From: an uncultured Planktomarina sp.
GTDB taxonomy: Bacteria; Pseudomonadota; Alphaproteobacteria; Rhodobacterales; Rhodobacteraceae
Assembly (NCBI GenBank): GCA_905181815.1
Contig: CAJIZA010000003.1
Span: forward strand, 496,001 to 560,000
Reading direction: 5' to 3'
Length of the DNA stretch: 64,000 nt
Positions 26,815 through 35,530 of this stretch are shown piece by piece. The notes under the pieces were generated by a model, which made no database searches, was not told the origin of the DNA, and saw nothing but the letters and a program-made list of their open reading frames with translations. Each line of letters starts with the position of its first letter. The first letter of the stretch is position 1. Position numbers and translations under genes: made by a program.

Positions 26815-27945
26815 ATGGCCAGTCAGTTATTTTCATCCATTACTCTGGCCGGCATTGAGCTGCGCAATAGGATTATTGTTGCGCCCATGTGCCAATATAG
26901 TGCGGATGAGGGCGCCGCGACTGATTGGCATTTGATGCACCTGGGGCAATATGCGGTCTCTGGCGTTGGCTTGATCATTACTGAAGCGGTGGGCGTGGAA
27001 ATGGCGGGCCGGATTTCACCCGGCTGTTTGAGCCTTTGCTCTGATGCCCAAGAAGCGTGTCTGAAACGAGTAGTCGATTTTTGCCAAACATTTGGCAACA
27101 CCACGATGGGTATTCAGTTGAGCCATGCGGGCCGCAAGGGCTCGACGGATCTGCCTTGGCTCAGTGGTAAACCAATTGCAGCTGCCGACCCAAGAGGTTG
27201 GGCCACCGAAGCCCCGTCGGCCACGCCCTATGCACCTCTTGGCTGGGAGACTCCGGTGGCCCTAGACGAGGCCGGGCTTGCTCGGATCAAGGTGGCCTTT
27301 GTCAATGCGGCTGTTCGGGCAGATCGTATTGGGTTTGAGGTGGCTGAATTGCATGCGGCGCATGGGTATCTTTTGCATCAATTTCTCTCCCCCTTGAGCA
27401 ATCTGCGTACTGATAACTATGGCGGCACTTTGGAAAACAGAATGCGCTTCCCGCTTGAGGTTTTTGACGCTGTAGCCGCAGTTTGGCCCAAGCATAAAGC
27501 CCTTGGCGTGCGGTTTTCAGCGACAGATTGGGTGGCGCGTTCTAGTTGGGACATCGCAGAATCCACCCGATTCGCAGCTGAGTTGAAAACGCGTGGCTGT
27601 GACTTCATCGATGTCTCCAGCGCAGGCAATTCGCCCGAGCAAAATATTGAGGTTGGGCCCGGTTATCAGACGGGATTTGCCGCGGAGATTCGCCGCCACA
27701 CGCAAATGCCGACGATGGCTGTCGGGCAGATTACCGAGCCGCATCAGGCAGAGGCCATGATCCGTTCGGGGCAGGCGGATATGGTGGCTCTCGCGCGTGG
27801 CATGCTCAACAACCCGCGTTGGGCCTGGCATGCGGCAGAAGCATTGAATGCCGAGGCTGCTTACGCGCCGCAATATATGCGCTCCAACAAAGCCCTGCGC
27901 GGCCTGCCCATACCGGGCAACCCGCCTGTTGCGGTGAAAAAGTAA
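26815..27945 (+). CDS. NADH:flavin oxidoreductase, Old Yellow Enzyme YqjM type
   Basis: An FMN-dependent ene-reductase, 376 aa from the ATG at 26815. Cys26 in IVAPMCQYSA is at the position of the regulatory Cys26 of B. subtilis YqjM, followed by DWHLMHLGQYAVSGVGLI and GRISPGCL. The FMN and substrate site includes LSHAGRKGS and ELHAAHGYLLHQFLSP, and DNYGGTLENRMRFP is also typical. It reduces activated C=C bonds of enones in this family; the physiological substrate is unknown. The neighbouring idonate dehydrogenase is convergent. Confidence 0.88.
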   Translation: MASQLFSSITLAGIELRNRIIVAPMCQYSADEGAATDWHLMHLGQYAVSGVGLIITEAVGVEMAGRISPGCLSLCSDAQEACLKRVVDFCQTFGNTTMGIQLSHAGRKGSTDLPWLSGKPIAAADPRGWATEAPSATPYAPLGWETPVALDEAGLARIKVAFVNAAVRADRIGFEVAELHAAHGYLLHQFLSPLSNLRTDNYGGTLENRMRFPLEVFDAVAAVWPKHKALGVRFSATDWVARSSWDIAESTRFAAELKTRGCDFIDVSSAGNSPEQNIEVGPGYQTGFAAEIRRHTQMPTMAVGQITEPHQAEAMIRSGQADMVALARGMLNNPRWAWHAAEALNAEAAYAPQYMRSNKALRGLPIPGNPPVAVKK

Positions 27946-27971
27946 AAGCCGCGCGCAGGGTTTGGCGAGGC

Positions 27972-29012
27972 CTAAAACCTGACCTGTACTTTCATCGCAT
28001 GGCTGCGGTCGCTGGCGGTAGTGAAGGCTTGGATGGCTTCGCTGGCCGGGAAGCTATGGGTGATCAGGTGATCCACGGTGATCGCGCTAGATTGCATAAG
28101 CTTCACGGCGGTGAAGAATTCTTCATGAAAACGAAATGAGCCGCGCAGAGTGATTTCCTTGGCCGTAAGCGCCTGCATTGGTAAGGTCATGTCGCCACCG
28201 AGGCCCAGCTGGACCAAGATGCCGCGCGGGCGCAAACAGGCCACGCCCGCTGCCAAAGCCGCCGCCGCGCCAGAGCATTCTAAATGCACGTCGACCTGGC
28301 CTTTGTCTGCATGAAATTCTTCCAATGATTGTGGGTTTTCCGCGGTATTAAGCGGGGTATCCGCGCCACAAAGCTGGGCCATAGTGAGGGTGTAATCGGA
28401 TAGATCGGTTGCGATGATGCGCTCAGCGCCAGCGTGGCGGGCCGCCAAAATACACAGCGCACCGATTGGGCCGCAGCCGGTGATCAGCACCGTTTTTCCG
28501 CTCAAATCCCCAGCCTGCGCGACGGCGTGTAGGCAGACGGCAAGGGGTTCAGCCATGGCGGCCTGGGCCGCTGTCAGGCCTTCGGCTGGGGCGCACTGGG
28601 TCGCGCTGACGACGAGGTTTTCTTGAAAGGCACCTTGGATATGAGGAAAGGGCATGGCGCTGCCGTAAAAGCGCATGTTCAGGCAATGGTTGTGCTGCCC
28701 TTTCGCGCAAAAAACACAGGAATGACAGGGCCGGGAGGGGGATATGGCTACCAGCTGGCCGGTCTGCAGATCACCTGTATCTGTCCCGAGCGCGCGAATT
28801 ATGCCAGAGACTTCATGTCCCAATACCATCGGCTCGCGCAGTTTGATCGCTCCAATCCCACCATTATGATAATAGTGGAGATCGGAGCCGCAGATGCCGC
28901 CCGCCTGCATGTGGATTAATACCTCACCAGCGCCTGGGCCGGCAACCTTTTGTGATTCAATGCGCAAGTCACCCGCGGCATGGATGACGATTGATGAACT
29001 GCTCTGCAACAT
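27972..29012 (-). CDS. idnD: Zinc-dependent alcohol dehydrogenase, L-idonate 5-dehydrogenase type
   Basis: A medium-chain dehydrogenase, 346 aa from the ATG at 29012, with GGAG upstream. Catalytic zinc ligands are Cys41 in GGICGSDLHYYHNGG and His66/Glu67 in VLGHEVSG. The structural zinc loop is CHSCVFCAKGQHNHC. The NAD loop is GCGPIGALC. The sequence pattern is that of L-idonate 5-dehydrogenases, which oxidise idonate to 5-ketogluconate. A divergent gluconate 5-dehydrogenase-like SDR lies 70 bases away, which supports the call; related polyol dehydrogenase activity cannot be excluded. Confidence 0.78.
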   Translation of the reverse strand: MLQSSSSIVIHAAGDLRIESQKVAGPGAGEVLIHMQAGGICGSDLHYYHNGGIGAIKLREPMVLGHEVSGIIRALGTDTGDLQTGQLVAISPSRPCHSCVFCAKGQHNHCLNMRFYGSAMPFPHIQGAFQENLVVSATQCAPAEGLTAAQAAMAEPLAVCLHAVAQAGDLSGKTVLITGCGPIGALCILAARHAGAERIIATDLSDYTLTMAQLCGADTPLNTAENPQSLEEFHADKGQVDVHLECSGAAAALAAGVACLRPRGILVQLGLGGDMTLPMQALTAKEITLRGSFRFHEEFFTAVKLMQSSAITVDHLITHSFPASEAIQAFTTASDRSHAMKVQVRF

Positions 29013-29082
29013 TCGTGTTTCTCCAGATGATGTTTTCCCATAGACTAAAGCCAGAATGAGGAATGCACCAAAGGAAAATGCA

Positions 29083-29850
29083 ATGACGCTTGAAATGTTC
29101 AACTTATCCGGAAAACGCGCGCTGATCACCGGATCCAGCCAAGGCATTGGTTTTGCTTTGGCTCGGGGATTGGCCGGGGCGGGAGCGGAAATTATCCTCA
29201 ACGGACGCGATGAAACGAAGCTTGAGACCGCGCGGCAAGAGCTGGGCGATGATGTTGCCACAGTGCATTCCCTAATGTTTGATGCTACGGATCACGAAGC
29301 TGTGCGGCGCGCTGTGGATGGCTTTGAGGCGGAGGTCGGCACGATTGACATTTTAATCAACAACGCCGGCATGCAGCATCGCACCGAGTTGCATAATTTT
29401 CCACCTGATGCTTTCGAACGCCTGTTACAGACCAATATCGCCTCGGTCTTTCATGTGGGACAGGCCGTTGCCCGTCATATGATCGCGCGCAAAGGTGGCA
29501 AAATCATCAACATCGCCTCGGTGCAAACCGCGTTGGCACGCCCAGGGATTGCCCCCTATACAGCGACCAAAGGCGCCGTGGGAAATTTGACCAAGGGCAT
29601 GGCAACCGATTGGGCGCAATATGGCCTCAATTGCAACGCTATAGCGCCGGGTTATTTCGACACGCCTCTGAATGCTGCACTGGTGGCAGATCCAGATTTC
29701 AGCAAATGGCTCGCCAAACGTACCCCGGCCGGGCGCTGGGGCGCGGTTGAGGAGTTGGTCGGCGCGGCGGTGTTTTTGTCCTCCGATGCGGCGAGCTTCG
29801 TCAATGGGCATATCCTCTATGTGGATGGTGGCATTACCGCATCGCTCTAA
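29083..29850 (+). CDS. SDR oxidoreductase, gluconate 5-dehydrogenase type
   Basis: A classical short-chain dehydrogenase of 255 aa. The NAD(P) motif is TGSSQGIGFALARGLA, NNAG follows at about residue 90, and the catalytic Tyr/Lys pair is in YTATKGAVGNL. The end NGHILYVDGGITASL is typical of the gluconate 5-dehydrogenase group (IdnO/Gno), which interconverts 5-ketogluconate and gluconate. The start at 29083 has AAAGGAAA upstream. With the divergent idnD this would turn idonate into gluconate. The substrate is inferred from family and context. Confidence 0.8.
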   Translation: MTLEMFNLSGKRALITGSSQGIGFALARGLAGAGAEIILNGRDETKLETARQELGDDVATVHSLMFDATDHEAVRRAVDGFEAEVGTIDILINNAGMQHRTELHNFPPDAFERLLQTNIASVFHVGQAVARHMIARKGGKIINIASVQTALARPGIAPYTATKGAVGNLTKGMATDWAQYGLNCNAIAPGYFDTPLNAALVADPDFSKWLAKRTPAGRWGAVEELVGAAVFLSSDAASFVNGHILYVDGGITASL

Positions 29851-30048
29851 CGCGCTGGGCTTCCTGTAAAACACTTGCGAGAGTCCCAAAAATCAACTTA
29901 TCTGTGTGTACTTAACTGGGCAGCGGGGTGTCTTCCGGACCCGCCCGGCGCTGAGATACGCGCGTGAAATCCCCGTGAATTTGATGCGGTATGTATCGGT
30001 TTTGTCTGTAGGAGCCTCTGCGCCCCTGCATATTACGGGAGAAAAATT

Positions 30049-30951
30049 ATGAAGACTGTAGGAGTTGTCGGACTGGGTGATATGGGCAGCGGTTTGGCGA
30101 AGAATTTGTTGAAACACGGGTTTAAAGTGCAAGGGGCCGACCTTTTGCCCCACCGCCAAGACGCATTTCGCGCGATGGGTGGGCAGCTTGGTGATAGCCC
30201 TGCTGATGTGGGGCGCGGGGCCGATGTGGTCTTTGTGATGGTCATGACGGGAGAGCAGGTGAAATCTGTTATTTTTGCACCTGATGGTCTTCTTGCAACT
30301 TTGGCTGAAGGCAGTGCAATTGTGTTGTCAGCGACGGTCAAACCCCAGGAAGCGCGCGATATTGGCGCGCAAATGCAAGGCTCTGGAGTGCATTTGATCG
30401 ACAGCCCGGTCTCGGGTGGATTTCCCGGGGCGCAAGGGGGCAGCCTTACACTCATGGCCGCCGCGCCACATGATACTTTGGATCGCTTTCTATCCATTCT
30501 TGAAGCGGTCTCTGCCAATATTCACCGGGTTGGCCAGCGGCCGGGCGATGGACAGACGGTGAAAGCATGCCTGCAATCGCTGATCGGAGCGCAGTTTTCG
30601 GCAACATTCGAAGCCGCAGCTCTGGCGGCAAAGGCTGGCGTGTCGGGGCAAGTGCTGCTCGACGTGTTTTCCACCTCTTCGGCGGGCTGTGGGGTGGTAA
30701 ACAATGCGCTTGAAAAGATTATTGACCGGCAATTTGAGGGTACGGGCAGTCATATAAATACAATGCATAAGGATCTGACGATTGCTATGGCTCTGGGCGA
30801 GGCGCTGGGCGTGCCGCTCCACACGGCGGGGTCTGCGATGCAAATTTTCCACGCTGGGAAAAGCAAATACCCCAATGGTGATAACTGGGTCTGCACTAGG
30901 GTCATTGAGGAGATTGTTGGCGCCGAACTGCACCGTGAGGTGGCCCCATGA
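30049..30951 (+). CDS. NAD-binding beta-hydroxyacid dehydrogenase, L-threonate dehydrogenase-like
   Basis: A 300-aa member of the 3-hydroxyisobutyrate/6-phosphogluconate dehydrogenase superfamily. The Rossmann motif GLGDMGSGLA is at residues 8-17, the substrate loop is DSPVSGGFPGAQGGSLT, and the catalytic Lys lies in GQTVKACLQSL. The all-helical C-terminal domain is complete. It is closest in feel to LtnD-type L-threonate 2-dehydrogenases. The stop overlaps the next gene by four bases. That neighbour, an isomerase-like TIM barrel, fits a two-step sugar-acid route. Confidence 0.75.
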   Translation: MKTVGVVGLGDMGSGLAKNLLKHGFKVQGADLLPHRQDAFRAMGGQLGDSPADVGRGADVVFVMVMTGEQVKSVIFAPDGLLATLAEGSAIVLSATVKPQEARDIGAQMQGSGVHLIDSPVSGGFPGAQGGSLTLMAAAPHDTLDRFLSILEAVSANIHRVGQRPGDGQTVKACLQSLIGAQFSATFEAAALAAKAGVSGQVLLDVFSTSSAGCGVVNNALEKIIDRQFEGTGSHINTMHKDLTIAMALGEALGVPLHTAGSAMQIFHAGKSKYPNGDNWVCTRVIEEIVGAELHREVAP

Positions 30952-31811
30952 AGCTCGGGGTTATTTGCGACGGGATCAGCCGCGATTTGCGCCATGCGGT
31001 TGATGTGATGGATGAGTTTGATTTGGAGTATGCTGAGCTGCAACATGTCGGCGATACGGAAGTGGGGGATCACACCCCACAAGAAATTGCGGCGATAGAT
31101 CAGTTGTTGCGCGATCGTGGCAAGCCGGTGTCTTGCCTATCGCGGCACATATTTGCTGGCATGAGTGCCACAAATCGCCCCGGGGATGCTCTACATGTGT
31201 TACATATGGACGCGCTCAAGCGGGTGATTGAGATGGCGCATATTGTCGGATCGCCCTTGGTGCGGATCATGACCCAGCGCAAGGAACAAATATTGTGGGG
31301 CAAGAATGGGGCGGAGCGCTGGAACGTCGCTCATGGGGTATGGGACAGCATGCCGCCCCTGATCGCGCCAGCGGTTGAACTGGCCAAAGCCGAAGGGGTG
31401 GTATTGGTGGTGGAAACCGGCAATGGTACTTTGGTGAATTCCAATTATACGGCGTGTCGGTTGATTGACGAATTGGACGCCAAGGCGCACCTAAAGGTGC
31501 TATGGGATCCTGGTAATAATTGTTGGTGTCATGAATTGGCCTATCCAGATGGCTATCAGATACTGCGCGGCGGGTATCTTGGGCACATTCATATCAAGGA
31601 TGTAAAAGTCGACACACCGCGCGCCTTGCTAGAAGTGCGGCGTATGGGAGAGGGGCAATTGGCGGATTTATTCGCGCCCATTGCCGCGGCCTTGCGGGTG
31701 GATGGCTATGATGGCGTGGTGTCGTTGGAGAGTGTCTATCATCCGGGAAATGGCGATTTTGAAGCCGGTTTTCGCTTGTGCATTGATCATTTTAAAAGTT
31801 TGTTTTTATGA
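30948..31811 (+). CDS. Sugar phosphate isomerase/epimerase-like TIM barrel
   Basis: The 287-aa protein is of the AP-endonuclease-2/xylose-isomerase-like TIM-barrel family. Metal-binding positions are suggested by VVETGNGT, LWDPGNN, GHIHIKDVK and VSLESVYHPG at the ends of successive strands. Members include sugar isomerases, epimerases and keto-sugar-acid enzymes, so the exact reaction is open. Its start overlaps the upstream dehydrogenase stop (ATGA), which suggests they act in one pathway. Confidence 0.75.
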   Translation: MKLGVICDGISRDLRHAVDVMDEFDLEYAELQHVGDTEVGDHTPQEIAAIDQLLRDRGKPVSCLSRHIFAGMSATNRPGDALHVLHMDALKRVIEMAHIVGSPLVRIMTQRKEQILWGKNGAERWNVAHGVWDSMPPLIAPAVELAKAEGVVLVVETGNGTLVNSNYTACRLIDELDAKAHLKVLWDPGNNCWCHELAYPDGYQILRGGYLGHIHIKDVKVDTPRALLEVRRMGEGQLADLFAPIAAALRVDGYDGVVSLESVYHPGNGDFEAGFRLCIDHFKSLFL

Positions 31812-31813
31812 TG

Positions 31814-31849
31814 TGTATTGCGGCTTGAACAGGTGCAGGCCGCAATACA
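31814..31849. terminator. Hairpin between convergent genes
   Basis: TGTATTGCGGC (31814-31824) pairs exactly with GCCGCAATACA (31839-31849), filling the gap between two convergent stops. There is no clear T tract on either side, so it is a likely but not certain bidirectional terminator. Confidence 0.55.
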
Positions 31850-31850
31850 T

Positions 31851-32777
31851 CTAAAGATCCGCACATTCCGGCACGGGTGTAACCACGGTGCCGTCTTTGA
31901 GATGTTGGAGCAAATTATCGACCGTTAGCGCGCCCATGGCCGCCCGGGTTTCGACTGTGGCACTGCCTACGTGCGGCAAAAGCACAGTATTGGGCAGCTC
32001 GCGCAGCGCCTGAGGCACCACGGGTTCGGCATCAAAGACATCAAGCCCGGCCCAGCCCAGCTTGCCACTTCCAAGTGCTTCGATCAAAGCGGCTTCATCG
32101 ACGACAGATCCGCGGCTGACATTGATCAACGTACCATTTGGCCCCAAGGCCTCCAATACCTTGGCATTGACGATTTTGTGGGTGGAGGGGCCGCCTGGTG
32201 TGATGCAGATCAGCGCATCGCAGGCTTGGGCCATTTCGGTAAGATTGTCAAAGTAGCGATAAGGAACATCTTTTTTCGTGCGAGAGTGGTACACAATCGT
32301 TGCATCCCAGGGTGCGAGCTTGTTGGCAATGGCCTGACCAATGCGGCCAAGTCCCAAAATTCCGACGGTCTGTTTGTCCATCGAGCGGGTTAGGGGGGCG
32401 TTACCCTTGGCCTGCCAATCGCCAGAGCGGACGTAGGCGTCATCGCGCAGAAGTTCGCGGTAGCAGGCCAGCAAGAGCGAAAGCGCCGTGGTCGCGACCT
32501 CTTGGTTCAAAACATTTGGCGTATGGGCGACAAGGATATTGCGCCGCACCGCCTCCATGACATCAATTGCATCATAACCGACACCGTAACCGCTGATGAC
32601 TTTGAGATTGCTCAGCGAGGTCATGAGCTCGAGGTTCACCCCATCATGGCCATTTGTGATGACATGGGTGATGGCGATCGGGCTAAAATCGTCCAATTGG
32701 TGGATCGTGAATGCCGCTTCAAGCCGCTCTTGCATTTGTGGGGTGATGCCCCCGATTTGTAGAAGATGATGGGTCAT
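31851..32777 (-). CDS. D-2-hydroxyacid dehydrogenase (glyoxylate/hydroxypyruvate reductase type)
   Basis: A 308-aa NAD(P)-dependent enzyme of the D-isomer-specific 2-hydroxyacid dehydrogenase family. The cofactor motif is GILGLGRIGQAIA. Active-site Arg lies in NVSRGSVVDE, Glu in DVFDAEPVVP, and His in LLPHVGSAT. It reduces 2-keto acids such as glyoxylate or hydroxypyruvate in related proteins. It follows the GntR gene with a four-base overlap and may be under its control within the sugar-acid region. Confidence 0.87.
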   Translation of the reverse strand: MTHHLLQIGGITPQMQERLEAAFTIHQLDDFSPIAITHVITNGHDGVNLELMTSLSNLKVISGYGVGYDAIDVMEAVRRNILVAHTPNVLNQEVATTALSLLLACYRELLRDDAYVRSGDWQAKGNAPLTRSMDKQTVGILGLGRIGQAIANKLAPWDATIVYHSRTKKDVPYRYFDNLTEMAQACDALICITPGGPSTHKIVNAKVLEALGPNGTLINVSRGSVVDEAALIEALGSGKLGWAGLDVFDAEPVVPQALRELPNTVLLPHVGSATVETRAAMGALTVDNLLQHLKDGTVVTPVPECADL

Positions 32778-33445
32778 TCTGCGTCACTTTCTGAGGCTAA
32801 TGTGGCGGTTTGGCCGGTCAAATGTCGTGCCAAATGGTCATGAACCCGTTTGCGGGTCAAGGCTTCGTCCGCGGCTAGGGCGGCTTCTAATATGTCGTTG
32901 TGCTGCTTAATATTGTTGGAAATAAAATCAAATTTACGGTCTGCTTTCATTAATTGCTGCCGAAATTGTGCGTAAATGAGGCTGTGCATGTGCTTTAACG
33001 TGGATGAGCTACAAGCGGAAATTAAAGTTTGGTGGAACTCTTTTTCAGAGTTAAACCAAAGATCCACTAGCTCAGTGGGATCCTCACGCGCATGAATGCG
33101 CTTTTCCAGGTGACTTAATTTATGATGCGCCGCGGTCAGGCTGGCTTCCCAGCCGACGCCGCCTTGGCGAATGGACAAGACCGCGCCTTCGCTCTCGAGT
33201 AAAATCCGCATATGCGTCAATTCGATGAGCTTGGTGGGCGATAATTCTGGCACGCGGAAGCCTTTTTGGTCCAGGAAATGTACCAATCCATCGCTAGCCA
33301 AACGAAACAAGATCTCACGAACCGTGCTGGCCGAGCATTCAAATTCTTCACGCAACACTTCGGCGCGGAGTTTTTGTCCATGGTCGTAGGTATCAGTTGT
33401 TAGTCGTTTTTTCAGCTCTTGATAGATTTTATTTTCACTTTCCAT
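32774..33445 (-). CDS. GntR-family regulator, FCD subfamily
   Basis: A 223-aa regulator with a winged-helix N-terminus (EVLREEFECSASTVREILFRL) and a helical FCD effector domain containing ELTHMRILLESEGAVLSI. FCD regulators often bind uronates or related acids. It is divergent from the dctPQM-uxaA operon, with about 190 bases between, so it is the best candidate repressor of the sugar-acid cluster. Its stop overlaps the start of the downstream hydroxyacid dehydrogenase by four bases. Confidence 0.85.
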   Translation of the reverse strand: MESENKIYQELKKRLTTDTYDHGQKLRAEVLREEFECSASTVREILFRLASDGLVHFLDQKGFRVPELSPTKLIELTHMRILLESEGAVLSIRQGGVGWEASLTAAHHKLSHLEKRIHAREDPTELVDLWFNSEKEFHQTLISACSSSTLKHMHSLIYAQFRQQLMKADRKFDFISNNIKQHNDILEAALAADEALTRKRVHDHLARHLTGQTATLASESDAE

Positions 33446-33479
33446 GAGTGCAGTTTAGCACATGATTGGAAAATTACGA

Positions 33480-33489
33480 GAAATATTTC
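33480..33489. promoter_or_regulatory. Possible operator between gntR and dctP
   Basis: A perfect palindrome GAAATATTTC lies in the AT-rich divergent intergenic region, with related CGAGA and TCTCG arms flanking it within 35 bases. It could be the GntR-family operator; the match to any known site is not established. Confidence 0.3.
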
Positions 33490-33632
33490 GATATTATATT
33501 AAAATCTCGAAAATCTGAAAAATTCCATTTTTCTCTTGATGATCTCGATTCGTCATCCTAACCTAAGCACTCAATATCTGTTAGAACGTGATAAAGCGTT
33601 CAAAATAAACACTTAAGGTCTGGGAGGACATC

Positions 33633-34658
33633 ATGAATTTTATGAAAACTGCGGCGTCAGTTGCGATAATTGCGTCTATGGGCGCGTCAGCGGCATTTGC
33701 GGGTGGTCATGCGGAGACAAAATTGCGCATCCAAACCCATTACGCACCAGAAACCGTATCTGGAAAACTTGCAGCCCAATATATTGCGGATGTGCAAAGC
33801 ATGTCCGGTGGTGCGATTGAGATTGAAATGTTCTACTCCTCTTCGGTTGTGAAATCCGTAGAGACATTCGACGCGGCTGCAACAGGCATTTTGGACTGTG
33901 ACATGACTGGTGGTGGCTACCAAACTGGTAAAAACCCAGCGTTTCAATTTGTTGGCGACATCATGGGCGGCTATGCCACACCATATCAGCAGTTGAGCTG
34001 GTTATACTACGGCGGCGGTCTGGCAGATGCGCAGGCTCTGTACAACAAATATGATATGCAGCTTGTGGGTTGGTGGGTTTACGGCCAGGAAAGCCTTGCT
34101 TCGTCCAGGCCTTTGGATGGTCCTGGCGCTTTGAAAGATTTCAAATTTCGCTCGCCTCCTGGCATGGAAACAAAGATCTTTGAAAAGCTCGGTGCCAAGC
34201 CAATCGTGATGGATTTCACAGAGATCTTTACGGCGCTTGAAACTGGCATCATCGATGGTGCGGATGCATCTGGCCTGGCCAATAACGTGGGTCTGGGTCT
34301 GTATGATCTGGTAAAACACGCCAACTTCCCAGGCTTCCACTCCATGCCTTCCGATCACCTAGCTTGTAACAAAGCGGTTTGGGATGCGATGCCAGAAGCA
34401 CACCGCACTATCATGTCCGTGGCCATGGAAGCTCTGGCGCTTCGCACAGCGCTGACTTTCGAAAAAGCGAACGCGGCAGCGGCAGCGCAGCTGCGCACCG
34501 AAGGTGTGACTCTGTGGCAGTGGTCAGAAGAAGATCTACAAATGTTCCGCGATGCTGCTCAAGCCACGTGGCCTGAGTTTGCGACAACTCCAGAAGCCAA
34601 AGCGCTTGTGGCAAGTCACATTGGCTACCTCCAAGAACTTGGTTTGGTCTCCAACTAA
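33633..34658 (+). CDS. dctP: TRAP transporter solute-binding protein
   Basis: This is the periplasmic receptor of a TRAP transporter, 341 aa. The signal peptide ends near SAAFAGG (residues about 17-25). The fold-specific KFRSPPGMETKIFEKLGAKP segment includes the Arg that usually binds the substrate carboxylate, followed by FTEIFTALETGIIDGADASG. Sequence and permease sizes suggest the branch with large DctM partners. The GGGAGG ribosome site 6-7 bases before ATG is strong. Sugar-acid enzymes downstream make a hexuronate or aldonate the likely ligand, by inference. Confidence 0.9.
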   Translation: MNFMKTAASVAIIASMGASAAFAGGHAETKLRIQTHYAPETVSGKLAAQYIADVQSMSGGAIEIEMFYSSSVVKSVETFDAAATGILDCDMTGGGYQTGKNPAFQFVGDIMGGYATPYQQLSWLYYGGGLADAQALYNKYDMQLVGWWVYGQESLASSRPLDGPGALKDFKFRSPPGMETKIFEKLGAKPIVMDFTEIFTALETGIIDGADASGLANNVGLGLYDLVKHANFPGFHSMPSDHLACNKAVWDAMPEAHRTIMSVAMEALALRTALTFEKANAAAAAQLRTEGVTLWQWSEEDLQMFRDAAQATWPEFATTPEAKALVASHIGYLQELGLVSN

Positions 34659-34674
34659 AGATCCTACACTATAG

Positions 34675-34707
34675 CGACAGGCCCATTTTCTTTGGGCCTG
34701 TCGTTTT
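34675..34707 (+). terminator. Strong hairpin between dctP and dctQ
   Basis: CGACAGGCCCA (34675-34685) pairs exactly with TGGGCCTGTCG (34693-34703), followed by TTTT. In the middle of a transporter operon it probably acts as a partial terminator or mRNA stabiliser, giving more binding protein than permease. Confidence 0.75.
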
Positions 34708-34741
34708 CTATGTTTTTACATTTTTTTTAGGAAGTGTCTTT

Positions 34742-35530
34742 ATGCGAGCCTCACCTCATAGCATCATTCAATGGATACTACCTTTAGCGTTTATCGCCTG
34801 TGCCGCTTGGGTTGTTTGGAGTGGTGCAACTTATATCATGGCATTTGGTGGATATACGGATGCTCTGGCCGCCCGCTACCGGCAGATTATGATACTAGAC
34901 TATGTAATCCTTTTCGCGCTACCCCTCACTGCTCTCGCTGGTATTTGGAGTGTCCATGGCGCGCCCATGGAAATCGATGACCCCGGTCCATTAGATGGTG
35001 TGGCGATGTTTGTGGGTCGGGTCACTATGATGCTGATTGCCCTGCTTGTGGCGGTTATGATGTATGAAGTTATTTCGCGCTACGTATTCGAGCGACCAAC
35101 CTTATGGGCCAACGAGTTGTCGTTATGGCTGGCTGGGTTTATATTTATACTTGCTGGCTTGTACGCCATGCAGCAACGCAGCCATATTCGTATCTATCTT
35201 CTCTATGACATGATGCCACGCGGCTTTCAAAAAGCCTGTGACATCATATCAACGGCTTTGATCGTCGTTTTCGCTTTTTTCCTTGTTTATGGTGGTTATG
35301 GAGAGGCTAAAGCCAAACTCTTGCGCTGGGAAACTTTTGGCACTGTCTTTGACCCCCCAATCCCTGCGACCATCAAGCCGTTAGTTTTAGCCGTGGTGAC
35401 TATGGTTGCAATTCAGGCAATTTTAAATCTGATAAAAGACTGGAACCTAGAGCCAGTGATTCATACGGCCGCGGATGATATCGACCAAGATGAAATAGAA
35501 CGGCTTAAAAAATCCGTGGGAGACGTATGA
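34742..35530 (+). CDS. dctQ: TRAP transporter small permease
   Basis: A 262-aa inner-membrane protein, longer than the usual 160-200 aa because of an extra N-terminal pair of helices (residues about 10-75). The DctQ core begins near VAMFVGRVTMMLIALLVAVM and contains RYVFERPTLWANELSLWL, the typical motif after the first core helix. It bridges the binding protein and the large permease. The stop overlaps dctM by four bases. Confidence 0.87.
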   Translation: MRASPHSIIQWILPLAFIACAAWVVWSGATYIMAFGGYTDALAARYRQIMILDYVILFALPLTALAGIWSVHGAPMEIDDPGPLDGVAMFVGRVTMMLIALLVAVMMYEVISRYVFERPTLWANELSLWLAGFIFILAGLYAMQQRSHIRIYLLYDMMPRGFQKACDIISTALIVVFAFFLVYGGYGEAKAKLLRWETFGTVFDPPIPATIKPLVLAVVTMVAIQAILNLIKDWNLEPVIHTAADDIDQDEIERLKKSVGDV

